Positions 15,344-24,570 of a DNA stretch of 64,000 nucleotides are shown one piece after another. A program made the position numbers and the translations under genes. Numbering within the stretch: the first letter of the stretch is position 1; each line of letters begins with the position of its first letter. The notes beneath the pieces were generated by a model. That model was not told the DNA's origin, made no database searches, and was given only the letters and a program-made list of their open reading frames with translations. Origin of the DNA: Pedobacter sp. JY14-1 (lineage in GTDB: Bacteria; Bacteroidota; Bacteroidia; Sphingobacteriales; Sphingobacteriaceae); NCBI RefSeq assembly GCF_029269825.1, contig NZ_JARJHU010000001.1, positions 1,096,346 through 1,160,345 on the forward strand. The letters run 5' to 3'.

Positions 15344-16936
15344 ATGCAAGCCAAATACATTTCGTACCGGGACACTAATGCGTTTTCTTCAGTAGTGCTG
15401 GACTACCTGGACCGCAAACCAGAGCTAACCGATTTTTACCGCTATACACCTGATAACGCTGGTCTTTCTGAGGCCATTGTCAAAAGAAACTTCAGAGGTA
15501 GCCGGGAATTGCTGGTACGCATGTTAAAAAAGCAATACCTTCCAGAACGGGAAATATTGCCAGCGGTAAGCAGCAATATTGCGTCGCTGGCCGATGACCG
15601 GACCTTTACGGTAACAACCGGGCACCAGCTGAATATCTTTACCGGGCCGCTCTATTTTATTTATAAGATCGTCACTGCGATCAACCTGGCGGCACAGTTG
15701 AAACGGGAACATCCGGAATACAACTTTGTTCCTGTTTACTGGATGGCAACGGAAGACCACGACTTTGAAGAGATCAACCATTTGCAAATAGAAGACCGTA
15801 AGCTGACCTGGAACAAGAGTCAGGCAAAAGGTGCTACCGGCAGAATGGGTACAGCTGACATTGAAGAAGTACTGACCGCCTACAAAGGCTTTCTGGGTAT
15901 CGGAGAAAACGGGTTGAAACTGGCCGAAATAGTAGAAAAGGCTTATGCACTCCACCGGAAATTAAGCGATGCAACACGTTCGCTGGTGAATGCCCTGTTT
16001 GGTAAGTATGGTTTGGTCTGCTTAGATGCGGATGAGTCTGAACTGAAACAGCAGTTTGCTGAGGTGGTTTTTCAGGACATTACCGGAGAACATAGTTTTA
16101 GAAATATCAGCCGCAGCAATGAAGCGCTGGAGGAACTGGGCTACAAACCACAGGTAAACCCTAGGGAGATCAATTTCTTTTATATGCTGGATGAGCTTCG
16201 TGAGCGCATCGTGCGGGAAGGAGAATTGTTCAAAGTGGTGAATACGGAGATCAGCTTTACAGCAGCTGAATTGCGCGAAGAGCTGAATAAGCACCCGGAA
16301 CGCTTCAGCCCTAATGTGGTCATGCGGCCCCTGTACCAGGAATTGGTGCTGCCCAATCTGGCTTATATCGGCGGAGGCGCTGAGGTGGTCTACTGGCTGC
16401 AGTTAAAAAGCAATTTTGAACATTACGGTGTAGATTTTCCTGTATTGCTGCTGCGCAATTCGGCTTTGGTGATTGACCGCAGGGACGAAACGCGGATGCA
16501 CCTGATGGGCATTAATTACAAGGATTTGTTTGCTGATACCGAAACGATCAAGAACAATTGGGTCAAAACACATGTACCCTTGCAATTGGCTTTACCCGAT
16601 GAGCAACTGGCCATCAGCTGGATCTTTGAACAGATCAAGTTAAGCGCCTTCAAGATTGATAAAACGCTTTCCGTAAGTGCGGATACGGCAAAGACCCGGA
16701 CCCTGAAAATGCTTGAAAACCTGGAAAAGAAAATGCTGCGTGCCGAGAAACGTAAACATACCACCTCGCTTGCACAGATCGAAAAGTTGAAGGAAAGGTT
16801 ATTTCCCGGTTCGGGCCTGCAGGAACGGGTGGTAAACATTGCCCCTATGTATATCGCTTATGGAGAATCCTTTATCGAAGGTCTCATAGCTACCTTTAAG
16901 CCTCTGGACCGCGAATTTACAGTTCTGTTTGCATGA
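15344..16936 (+). CDS. bshC: Bacillithiol synthesis cysteine-adding enzyme BshC
   Basis: 530 residues from the ATG at 15344 (MQAKYISYRDTNAFSS). A GTG two codons upstream is less likely. Features include the FTVTTGHQLNIFTGPLYFIYKI and FVPVYWMATEDHDFEEIN blocks, LPNLAYIGGGAEVVYW, and a coiled-coil C-terminal region (LKMLENLEKKMLRAEKRKH). Known role: last step of bacillithiol synthesis, adding Cys to GlcN-malate. Its presence suggests the cell uses bacillithiol as its main low-molecular thiol. Its TGA overlaps the start of the next gene (ATGA), so the two are probably translated in a coupled way. Confidence 0.94.
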   Translation: MQAKYISYRDTNAFSSVVLDYLDRKPELTDFYRYTPDNAGLSEAIVKRNFRGSRELLVRMLKKQYLPEREILPAVSSNIASLADDRTFTVTTGHQLNIFTGPLYFIYKIVTAINLAAQLKREHPEYNFVPVYWMATEDHDFEEINHLQIEDRKLTWNKSQAKGATGRMGTADIEEVLTAYKGFLGIGENGLKLAEIVEKAYALHRKLSDATRSLVNALFGKYGLVCLDADESELKQQFAEVVFQDITGEHSFRNISRSNEALEELGYKPQVNPREINFFYMLDELRERIVREGELFKVVNTEISFTAAELREELNKHPERFSPNVVMRPLYQELVLPNLAYIGGGAEVVYWLQLKSNFEHYGVDFPVLLLRNSALVIDRRDETRMHLMGINYKDLFADTETIKNNWVKTHVPLQLALPDEQLAISWIFEQIKLSAFKIDKTLSVSADTAKTRTLKMLENLEKKMLRAEKRKHTTSLAQIEKLKERLFPGSGLQERVVNIAPMYIAYGESFIEGLIATFKPLDREFTVLFA

Positions 16937-18033
16937 TATTTCTAACCTTTACCGAGACTGAACTGCGCCGTTTTACGGAAGCTGTTTTTACGGCAATAGG
17001 CTGCGGTGCCGGGCACGCAGCACTGGCTGCTGATGTATTGCTGAAATCTGACCTCCGCGGTATCGACTCTCACGGAGTAGCCCGGCTAAGCGGCTACGTG
17101 CGGCTCTGGGAAAAAAAACGCATTAACGCGCAACCCGACATCCGTATTGTACATGAGACACTCACCACAGCGACCATTGACGGTGATGCAGGGTTGGGAC
17201 TGATCGTAGCCCCTTTTGCAATGAAAGTAGCCATTGAAAAGGCCAAGACCTATGGAAGCGGATGGATATCGGTCAAAAATTCAAATCATTTCGGCATTGC
17301 AGGCTATCACGCATTAATGGCTGTGGAACAGGATATGGTGGGCATCAGCATGACCAACGCCAGTCCGCTGGTCGCGCCCACTTATGCCAATGAGCGTCTG
17401 CTGGGCACCAACCCAATGTGTTACGCTTTTCCGGCCGGCACCTATCCTCCGGTGGTGGTGGACATGGCCACTGCTGCTGCGGCTAACGGGAAACTGGAGA
17501 TTGCGCAGCGCTCCGGTTCAGAGATACCTGAAGGCTGGGTACAAGATGCATCCGGCCTGTCTGCGACCGATCCGCATGAGTTGAAAAAAGGTGGGTCTCT
17601 CCTGCCGCTGGGTAGTGACAAGGAACATGGCAGCCATAAGGGGTATGGGTTGGGAGCTGCGGTAGATATCCTGTCTGCAGTGCTTTCGGGCGCGAATTAT
17701 GGGCCCTGGGTACCTCCTTTCGTGGCTTTCCTGGAACCTGCCTCCGACCCGGTAGGTGAAGGTATTGGCCATTTTCTGGGTGCGATGCGGGTAGATGGGT
17801 TCAGACCTGTGGAAGATTTCAAGAGCCATATGGATACCTGGATACGGCGGTTTAAGTCTGCGAAGACAGTAGAACCTGGACAGCAGGTAGTAATCCCCGG
17901 AGAACCGGAATACGAAGCGGAAGCTCAGCGTCGGCAAAACGGCATTCCACTGATAGACATAGTGGTCAGAGACCTGAATGAACTGGCGGAGAAACTGGGG
18001 ATAGAGCGGTTGAGCGCGCGAGAAATTTCATAA
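16933..18033 (+). CDS. Ldh2/YlbC-type malate/L-lactate/ureidoglycolate dehydrogenase family protein
   Basis: 366 residues, the normal size of this NAD(P)-dependent family, which is unrelated to classical malate dehydrogenase. Signature blocks: SDLRGIDSHGVARLSGY near the N-terminus, NSNHFGIAGYHA (active-site His), TNASPLVAPTYANERLLGTNP and HGSHKGYGLGAAVDILSAVLSG. The substrate in this family varies (malate, sulfolactate, 2,3-diketogulonate, ureidoglycolate) and cannot be told from sequence. It overlaps bshC by 4 bp. Because BshC uses a malate conjugate, a link to malate metabolism is possible but is only inference. A strong terminator follows. Confidence 0.9.
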   Translation: MIFLTFTETELRRFTEAVFTAIGCGAGHAALAADVLLKSDLRGIDSHGVARLSGYVRLWEKKRINAQPDIRIVHETLTTATIDGDAGLGLIVAPFAMKVAIEKAKTYGSGWISVKNSNHFGIAGYHALMAVEQDMVGISMTNASPLVAPTYANERLLGTNPMCYAFPAGTYPPVVVDMATAAAANGKLEIAQRSGSEIPEGWVQDASGLSATDPHELKKGGSLLPLGSDKEHGSHKGYGLGAAVDILSAVLSGANYGPWVPPFVAFLEPASDPVGEGIGHFLGAMRVDGFRPVEDFKSHMDTWIRRFKSAKTVEPGQQVVIPGEPEYEAEAQRRQNGIPLIDIVVRDLNELAEKLGIERLSAREIS

Positions 18034-18037
18034 AATA

Positions 18038-18070
18038 AACAAGGGCTGTCCTCATCGGACAGCCCTTGTT
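18038..18070. terminator. Bidirectional terminator between Ldh2-type gene and susD
   Basis: Perfect 14-bp stem (AACAAGGGCTGTCC paired with GGACAGCCCTTGTT) and a 5-nt loop between convergent genes. One of the strongest hairpins in the window. Confidence 0.9.
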
Positions 18071-18096
18071 CTACCAGCAGGTACTGATGCGCTTTT

Positions 18097-19995
18097 CTAT
18101 TTCTGAGCCCACCAGAGGGGGGTCAGGATGGCGTCCGCACCATTGAGTGCCGACACCGCTTGTGCGTATCCTTTGCTGTTTGTATTTTGCAGGCTTGAAG
18201 GATACTTTAAACGTTGTGGCAGAAACTTCACGCTTGCCGTATTTACAGTAGATTCCGTAAGACCGGGAAGTGTATTAATGCTTTGCTCCACTACCGGGTT
18301 CTCAAAGAAAGGCAATCCAAGTCTGCGGTGATCGTTCCAGGTTTCCAATGGCAACCATGGGGTTTGTGCAATGAACTTCTGGGTAATGATCTTGGTCAGC
18401 TGGTCGTTGCGAACAGTCCCGTTCTTATAAAGATCATTTTTCGGATAGTTAACCGTCAGAGAACCTGCAGTGCCGGTCATACCATCTTCATAATTCATTA
18501 AACGTGGCCCCGGTTCTGTAGTATGTGTCCAGCTTACTGATGTACCGACTTTATTATAGTCTGTTGAAGTCAGGTAGCTCCCCAGTGAAAGTCCCCAGTA
18601 TTCAAAACTCTTGGTAATGCCTGTCTCATAAGCTGTCTGTGCGCTGACAGGACTGTTCCAGTTACGTACCGCGGCTTCAGCAAGCAAGAAGTAAGTTTCC
18701 CAGGCACCGAAGAAAAGTCTTTTCTGGGTACTGTTCCTGAACTGCATATTGATGCGTGGCATGGTACCTCCATAGTTTAAAGGCTCATTCAAGGCGTCCT
18801 TGACACCCCAATTGCCATCTGTTCTTGTATTCCAGGTATATTTCGCATCGATTGCTTTGGCGACCGATCCATCTGCATTTTTCAGGTTGCGAACAGTAAC
18901 GATATCGTAATTGCCGTTTTGCTTCGGATAATTAGCGTTCGTCACATCTCCGGGAATACTGAACAGCAGATAAGCGCGCGGATCTATCGCATAAGGCAGG
19001 CCGTTAAACCAGTATCCGGCAGAAGGGTCGTTGGTTTTAGTACTGAACTGGTCCGGATAGCGTTGTCCCAGCCAGTTTGCCGGTTTGACGTATGCAGCCA
19101 GGTCAGGACGCAGGTCGGCAGATTTGATACCGCCCAGTCCGGTGAACAAGTTATTTAAGGTTGAAGACAGTGGCTGTGTGTCCCATGAGCGGCTCATTAC
19201 ACCGGTCAGGGCATCCCATCCATCTTTTTCCTGTACCTGGAAATTGTCGGTATTATCAGTGATAAAGTCATTTGTCGCTGCTGCAGCCTCAAATTCGGTT
19301 TTCGCCTTACCGGCATCGACCTCGGAAAGCCTCATAGATAAACGCAAACGCAGTGAATTGGCATACTTACGCCATTTTGCATAATTATACTGATATGCGG
19401 GATCGAGTTTTTTAAGATTTTCATCTGGAAGCATAGAAATATCAAGTTTCGAGCTTGCGTCCTTCAGTTCGTCCAGTATGTAGTAGTAAACAGTTTTTAC
19501 ATCACTAAAATCCGGGTTAATTCCTTCGAACCCCTTGACAGGGATCGGACCAAAGTTATCAGACATTTCACTCATCAGATAAGCCCTCCAGATACGGGCG
19601 ACCTGGATAAGGTTGGGCGTGTAAGTCTTTGCCGTTCCAGCGGCGATCTGCTTCTCGCCGATCTGAATGGCAGTGTTGGCCATGTTGAGCCAGCCAGATA
19701 CCTGGTCATAATAGGCACCGATCCAGCCATCATTATAAGAACCTACAGAAATGACGCCTCCGTCGTAGTCAGCGGCCTGGTGGCCTGCCGGCTTCCAGTA
19801 AAGTACGAAGGAACGTTCTGCAACATCCGGATTCATCTGGGCTGAGATAATGGAGTTGTTCAGGAAGTATTCGACTTGCACCTGATCTTCATTGGCCTTC
19901 AAAGGGTCTACAGTCAGTTCATCGAATTTCTTACATGAGGCCAGCGCTACCGTTGCAGCAAGCAGGACACATGATTTTTTGAATATATTTTTCAT
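18097..19995 (-). CDS. SusD/RagB family nutrient-binding outer-membrane lipoprotein (SusD-like_2)
   Basis: 632 residues, longer than the usual 500-550. Lipoprotein signal MKNIFKKSCVLLAATVALASC with the lipidated Cys at 21. The N-terminus (FDELTVDPLKANEDQVQVEY) and blocks such as IWRAYLMSEMSDNFGPIPV and YWKPAGHQAADYDGG are typical of the SusD-like_2 subfamily. The C-terminus ..LPQRLKYPSSLQNTN..LTPLWWAQK is also typical. Expected on the cell surface as lid of the SusC partner encoded 17 bp upstream. It ends at the bidirectional hairpin. No glycoside hydrolase follows it. Confidence 0.94.
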   Translation of the reverse strand: MKNIFKKSCVLLAATVALASCKKFDELTVDPLKANEDQVQVEYFLNNSIISAQMNPDVAERSFVLYWKPAGHQAADYDGGVISVGSYNDGWIGAYYDQVSGWLNMANTAIQIGEKQIAAGTAKTYTPNLIQVARIWRAYLMSEMSDNFGPIPVKGFEGINPDFSDVKTVYYYILDELKDASSKLDISMLPDENLKKLDPAYQYNYAKWRKYANSLRLRLSMRLSEVDAGKAKTEFEAAAATNDFITDNTDNFQVQEKDGWDALTGVMSRSWDTQPLSSTLNNLFTGLGGIKSADLRPDLAAYVKPANWLGQRYPDQFSTKTNDPSAGYWFNGLPYAIDPRAYLLFSIPGDVTNANYPKQNGNYDIVTVRNLKNADGSVAKAIDAKYTWNTRTDGNWGVKDALNEPLNYGGTMPRINMQFRNSTQKRLFFGAWETYFLLAEAAVRNWNSPVSAQTAYETGITKSFEYWGLSLGSYLTSTDYNKVGTSVSWTHTTEPGPRLMNYEDGMTGTAGSLTVNYPKNDLYKNGTVRNDQLTKIITQKFIAQTPWLPLETWNDHRRLGLPFFENPVVEQSINTLPGLTESTVNTASVKFLPQRLKYPSSLQNTNSKGYAQAVSALNGADAILTPLWWAQK

Positions 19996-20012
19996 CTTAA
20001 CAGTGAATAAGA

Positions 20013-23000
20013 TTAAAAGCCTAAAGTTAAATTGAACAGGAAGGTACGGGTAGTAGGCGCACTTGAGTTTTCAAAGCCTGTAGCATTTCCGCCCACGGCA
20101 TATACTGACTCTGGGTCAAGTCCGTTCATGTGGCTGGTGATCAGCCATACGTTATTGCAGGATACGCCAATTTTTGCACGCTGGATCGGTGTGCGGGCGA
20201 GAAACTTCGGAGATAGGTTATAACTCAGGTTAACATTTCTCAGACGGATATTAGTCGCGTCATACAGGTTGGCTTCGGTAATCCCCTGATTATTGGCACC
20301 TGCAACCGTTTGCCAGTATCTTTGCGGAGAAACAGCAGTAGTATTTTTCTCATAGGCGCCGGTTGTCGTATTCAAAATATAACCGTCTACCACAAAATTG
20401 TCCCTGGCGCCATTGACCACAGTCTTGCTGGAAGTTCCGTCAGACTGCATCGAAGCCAGCGTACCGGAAAAGATCTTTCCTCCGAAACGACCGTCGACTA
20501 GGAAGGACAAGTTGAAACCCTTATAGGTAAAGGTATTCGTAATCCCCGCAAGTGCATTGGCCTGCTGATTGCCTAATCGTGAGCGGTCGGAAGACACCAT
20601 GGGTAAACCATCTGAATTCAGGAGGATCTGTCCCGCATGTTCTCCGCTGGGTACGCGTTGGAAAGTAGTACCGTAGATTTCACCGTAACGTTGTCCGACT
20701 TTTGCATTTACCTGTACGTCATCAAATCCGCCCAAAGGATAAATATCCAGGTCGTCCGTAAGGTATTCCAGCGTGTTGTTGTTGCGGGAGAAATTTGCGG
20801 AAGCATGCCAGCCAAAGGCATTTTCGTTACGCAGGATATCAGCATCCAGTACCAGCTCGATACCTTTGTTCTGGATGTTTCCTGCATTAATGATCTTACG
20901 TTTGTAACCGCTGAGGGGGTCGAGTGAAATCTCAATCAGCTGATTGGTCGCATTTGATTTGTAAAGTGACACGTCCAGTCCCAGGCGGCTGTTGAGGAAC
21001 CTGAATTCTGCACCAACCTCATAATTCTTGATCAACTCGTTAACGACATCGGGATTGAACAATATATCATTACGTCCGGCAGTAGTATTGCCATTAGGAT
21101 CTTTACCGATCTGGTAGGTGTTGTACAACCTGTAAGGGTCCATATCGTTACCCACTGTGGCGAAAGAAGCCCTTACCTTACCATAGGTAAACCATGAAGG
21201 CAGTGTCTTGCCCATCCGTGTCAGCATTTCGCTGAATACGTAAGAGGCGCTCACTGAAGGATACAGGTATGAACGGTTGCCTGCGGCAAGTGCCGAGCTC
21301 CAGTCATTCCTCAGTGTACCGTCGAGGAACAGGTAACCATCCCAGTTTATCTGCAAGGTACCGTAAACGGAGTTAATTTTTTTATTGGCAGACACCTGCG
21401 AAACGGTAGGATTATTCTTCCCGTTGTTCAGCAGGAACAGATCGGGTACGACAAGTTCTCCGGAGTTTGCGCCCAGAATGTTGTTTTTCTGGTTCATCAG
21501 GTTGCCACCCAAGCTAAATGCACCGCCAAGTTTATCAATCAGGTTGTCTTTACGACCGGAAAGTAAAGCACTGAAGTTAGTTTCGGTAAAAGTTTGTTTG
21601 CTCAAACTGTAGGAACCGTTTGGAGTTGCGCGGCCACCTGAATAAAGCTTGCCTTCAACTGTAGTAGTATAGTTATCCACTCCGCCTTTCACTTCTGCAT
21701 CCAGCCAGCTATTGAATTTATATTTCAAAGACCCCGTCATGATATAGCGATTACGTACATCGCTGTTCAGGTTGTTGTCCTTTGCCCAATAGGGATTATA
21801 GGTGTTGCCAGTAGGCTGATACCAGATCATCTTGCCGTCGGCATCGGTCGTATTTTTAAGCTGGGTAATATCAACAGACCTTGGCAGTGAATATAACGTC
21901 GCGAATACGTTGTTGATGTTTGCGCCATTGTTCGGCCTATTCTCCGCCAGGGAATTATTGAACTGGATCTTCGTATCTGTAGTCCAGCGGTCATCTTTAC
22001 CAAATGTAGTTATTGCCCTGGCCATCAGGTTATTCCTGTGCAAAGAGGTGCCGGGGATAATGCTTTTATCGTCCAGTCGGTTATATGAGGTGTACACTGA
22101 CGTCTTGCCTAACATCTGCTGAAAGTTTACACTCTGGTTTGAGGTAATGCCTTGTTCCGCATAGTTGCCAATGTTGTCATAAGTTCGGAGGCCTAGTTGC
22201 TGGCCATCCCAGCTTTCCAGCACCTGGCCTTCTGCCTTCGGCCCCCAGCTCAGTGAAGAGGTTTTCTCGAAAGCACCGTTGGTACCCTGTCCAAATAAAT
22301 CCTGGGTTTTAGGTGTCGTAAAGATACGCTCCAAGCCGACAGTAGAAGAAATGGTGATGCCCAGGCCTTTCTGTGCCTTTCCACTCTTTGTGGTGATCAT
22401 GATGACACCATTACCTGCTCTGGAGCCATATAATGCAGCCGCTGAAGGCCCCTTTAGTATAGATACACTTTCGATATCATCGGGATTGATGTCTCCCAGG
22501 CCATTACCCATATCTGTAGCAGGGTTGTAATAGTCGTTGTTTAACTGACCGTTAGTCGTATTGATCGCTCCCGTAAAGTTCGAAATCGGTACTCCGTCCA
22601 CAACAATCAGTGGTTGGTTATCGCCGGTCAGCGAGTTGTTGCCCCTTAGGGTAATCCTGGAAGAACCTGCAGGACCGTTGCTTGATCTGGTGATCTGCAA
22701 ACCCGCTACCTTACCGGAAAGCGCATTTACGAGGTTAGGCTCACGCGCCTCGGACAGCGTCTCACCCTTTACCTCCTGCACAGCGTAGCCCAGTGACTTT
22801 TTCTCCCTTTTGATACCAAGTGCCGTCACTACTACCTCCCCTAACTGGTTGGCGTCGTCTTCCAGCGTAACATTTATAGTCGAGGATTCGCCTACGGTAA
22901 CTTCCTTGGCAGCCAGGCCGATAGACGTGAAAGTAAGTACTGAACCGGGCTTTACGGAAAGACTGAATTTCCCGCTTGCATCTGTGGAAGTCCCGTTGCG

Positions 23001-23147
23001 CGTGCCTTTTTCGGTCACGCTGACCCCGGGTATCGGCTGCCCCGCCTTTTCTGTCACCGTGCCGGTAACAGTTTTTTGTGCATAAGCGGTTACTGCCATC
23101 AATGTAAATAGCATAACGCCCAAACACCTAAAATAGATCTGTTTCAT
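20013..23147 (-). CDS. SusC/RagA family TonB-linked outer-membrane protein
   Basis: 1044 residues. Signal peptide 1-24 (..AVTAYAQ), carboxypeptidase-D-regulatory-like domain about 26-105 (VTGTVTEKAGQPIPGVSVTEKG), plug domain with EVVVTALGIKREKKSLGYAV and IDVLKG-type SVSILKGPSAAALYGSRAGNG, then the barrel ending ..TRTFLFNLTLGF. No STN domain. Known role: TonB-driven import with its SusD lid. It sits between a ROK regulator (57 bp upstream) and susD (17 bp downstream), so control by that regulator is likely. The substrate is unknown, though ROK regulators usually sense sugars or sugar derivatives. Confidence 0.95.
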   Translation of the reverse strand: MKQIYFRCLGVMLFTLMAVTAYAQKTVTGTVTEKAGQPIPGVSVTEKGTRNGTSTDASGKFSLSVKPGSVLTFTSIGLAAKEVTVGESSTINVTLEDDANQLGEVVVTALGIKREKKSLGYAVQEVKGETLSEAREPNLVNALSGKVAGLQITRSSNGPAGSSRITLRGNNSLTGDNQPLIVVDGVPISNFTGAINTTNGQLNNDYYNPATDMGNGLGDINPDDIESVSILKGPSAAALYGSRAGNGVIMITTKSGKAQKGLGITISSTVGLERIFTTPKTQDLFGQGTNGAFEKTSSLSWGPKAEGQVLESWDGQQLGLRTYDNIGNYAEQGITSNQSVNFQQMLGKTSVYTSYNRLDDKSIIPGTSLHRNNLMARAITTFGKDDRWTTDTKIQFNNSLAENRPNNGANINNVFATLYSLPRSVDITQLKNTTDADGKMIWYQPTGNTYNPYWAKDNNLNSDVRNRYIMTGSLKYKFNSWLDAEVKGGVDNYTTTVEGKLYSGGRATPNGSYSLSKQTFTETNFSALLSGRKDNLIDKLGGAFSLGGNLMNQKNNILGANSGELVVPDLFLLNNGKNNPTVSQVSANKKINSVYGTLQINWDGYLFLDGTLRNDWSSALAAGNRSYLYPSVSASYVFSEMLTRMGKTLPSWFTYGKVRASFATVGNDMDPYRLYNTYQIGKDPNGNTTAGRNDILFNPDVVNELIKNYEVGAEFRFLNSRLGLDVSLYKSNATNQLIEISLDPLSGYKRKIINAGNIQNKGIELVLDADILRNENAFGWHASANFSRNNNTLEYLTDDLDIYPLGGFDDVQVNAKVGQRYGEIYGTTFQRVPSGEHAGQILLNSDGLPMVSSDRSRLGNQQANALAGITNTFTYKGFNLSFLVDGRFGGKIFSGTLASMQSDGTSSKTVVNGARDNFVVDGYILNTTTGAYEKNTTAVSPQRYWQTVAGANNQGITEANLYDATNIRLRNVNLSYNLSPKFLARTPIQRAKIGVSCNNVWLITSHMNGLDPESVYAVGGNATGFENSSAPTTRTFLFNLTLGF

Positions 23148-23204
23148 TTTTTTGATGATTAAGTGGTTAACGGTTAGTTCTGATAATTATTTAGGTTATG
23201 ATGA

Positions 23205-24395
23205 TTATTTATAATGGCAATGTTCCATCACGAGAATGGCCGCCCCAAGCAATTCAGATTCTGAAGCCAGTGCAGATATCCTGATCTCAGTGTCTTCCGC
23301 CAGTCTTGGAATACAAAACTCATGTATTGCCTGGTCAACCGGGGCCATCAGTATCCTCCCTGCCCTGGCACCTCTGCCACTCAGTATGATCTGTTTTGGA
23401 TTAATGATATGGATAAGCGTCGCGATACCCTTTCCAACCAGGAAAGCAGCCTCTGAAAGCAAGGACACAGCCAGCGGATCTCCAGCTTTTGCAGCATCCA
23501 GTAAATGGTCTCCCGGAAGCTTGGTGTCATCCCTGAAAAGGTGCTCCATGCTGGAACTGGTTCCCTGAGCCATTTTCTCTTTTGCCCGTTCTACCAGCAC
23601 CAGCAGCGATGCATCCACTTCAAGACATCCCCGCTTTCCGCATGAGCATAGTTTATTGCTTTGTGATAAGGGAATGTGACTGAATTCTCCGGCCAGGCCG
23701 CTATGACCGCGAAACAGCTGCCCATGAATGATCATACCCAGGCCAATTCCCCATCCTATATTGACCACCAGGACGTCTTTCTGCCCTTTGCCCACGCCAA
23801 ATTTGTGCTCCGCAAGTGCGATGACCGTCGAATCGTTGTCGATAAATACCGGTAAGCCGATCTCCTTGTTCAGATGGTCACGAAGACTCACGTCCTCCCC
23901 TGTTTTAAAGAACGTATGGTTAATACCCTTTTCGGTATCCATAAATCCAGGCATACCGATACCCACTCCCAGAAAAGACTCTTTTGCAATACCAGATGAA
24001 GCAATATGCTGGTTTATGAAACGGACAAGTTGCTGAAGTGCATCCTTATCTTCAGCCAGCTTCAGGCTGATCATTTTCACAGGTGCCTGAGCCTGGTTGA
24101 ACTGATCGTAAATAACAATCTGAACCGCAAGCTGGTCTACGGCGACAGCTACAATGTAGCGCTTTTGCTCCGAATTCAGCAAAAAAGCTACAGGCCTTCT
24201 TCCACCAGTGGAAGGTGCCAGGCCATGTTCAACGACAAATCCCTCTGCCGACAGGTCATTTACTATACTGGTTACCAGCGGCAGGCTTTTTCTGCAAAGC
24301 ACACTTAGCTCTGTCAGTGTAAGCATCTTATGATAATAAAGCTGTCTGATGACATCCTTTCTGAGTTCCCGGTTTTTTTGGCGTATGACGGTCAA
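23205..24395 (-). CDS. ROK family transcriptional regulator
   Basis: 396 residues. The N-terminal winged helix-turn-helix (about 1-75, RKDVIRQLYYHKMLTLTELSVLCRKSLPLVTSIVNDL) is fused to a ROK sugar-kinase-like domain (FLGVGIGMPGFMD, FIDNDSTVIALAEH, VVNIGWGIGLGMII). The zinc-binding signature CSCGKRGCLEVDAS is complete. Proteins of this NagC/XylR/Mlc-type repress sugar uptake genes until a sugar ligand binds. It lies immediately upstream of and codirectional with susC-susD, so autoregulation plus control of that pair is the likely role. Whether it keeps kinase activity is unclear; the DNA-binding domain argues for a regulator. Confidence 0.93.
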   Translation of the reverse strand: MTVIRQKNRELRKDVIRQLYYHKMLTLTELSVLCRKSLPLVTSIVNDLSAEGFVVEHGLAPSTGGRRPVAFLLNSEQKRYIVAVAVDQLAVQIVIYDQFNQAQAPVKMISLKLAEDKDALQQLVRFINQHIASSGIAKESFLGVGIGMPGFMDTEKGINHTFFKTGEDVSLRDHLNKEIGLPVFIDNDSTVIALAEHKFGVGKGQKDVLVVNIGWGIGLGMIIHGQLFRGHSGLAGEFSHIPLSQSNKLCSCGKRGCLEVDASLLVLVERAKEKMAQGTSSSMEHLFRDDTKLPGDHLLDAAKAGDPLAVSLLSEAAFLVGKGIATLIHIINPKQIILSGRGARAGRILMAPVDQAIHEFCIPRLAEDTEIRISALASESELLGAAILVMEHCHYK

Positions 24396-24414
24396 AGTGT
24401 AAAATTTGGTTGAT

Positions 24415-24422
24415 CAAACTTA
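24415..24422 (-). promoter_or_regulatory. Candidate -7 element of the ROK-susCD operon
   Basis: Reads TAAGTTTG on the minus strand, 20 bp before the ROK start codon. It directly abuts the palindrome TTGATCAA (24410-24417), which could be an operator. No TTTG at the -33 distance; the upstream DNA is instead very AT-rich (24421-24470). Confidence 0.35.
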
Positions 24423-24504
24423 ATTATATTTTTATAAAAACTTATTAACTTTTTAATTTTTTTTAAAAGTAACATCCACTTTACAAAGAACATCTGAAAC
24501 TGGC

Positions 24505-24539
24505 AAAAAAAAAGAGGCTGTCCTGATTAGGACAACCTC
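24505..24539 (-). terminator. Terminator after lepB
   Basis: GAGGCTGTCC/GGACAACCTC stem (9 pairs, one mismatch) with a 6-nt loop, followed on the minus strand by nine Ts. It lies 32 bp past the lepB stop and closes the parA-lepB operon before the ROK promoter. Confidence 0.85.
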
Positions 24540-24570
24540 TCAATACCTTTTAGGTAAAGCTTCTTCGGGA

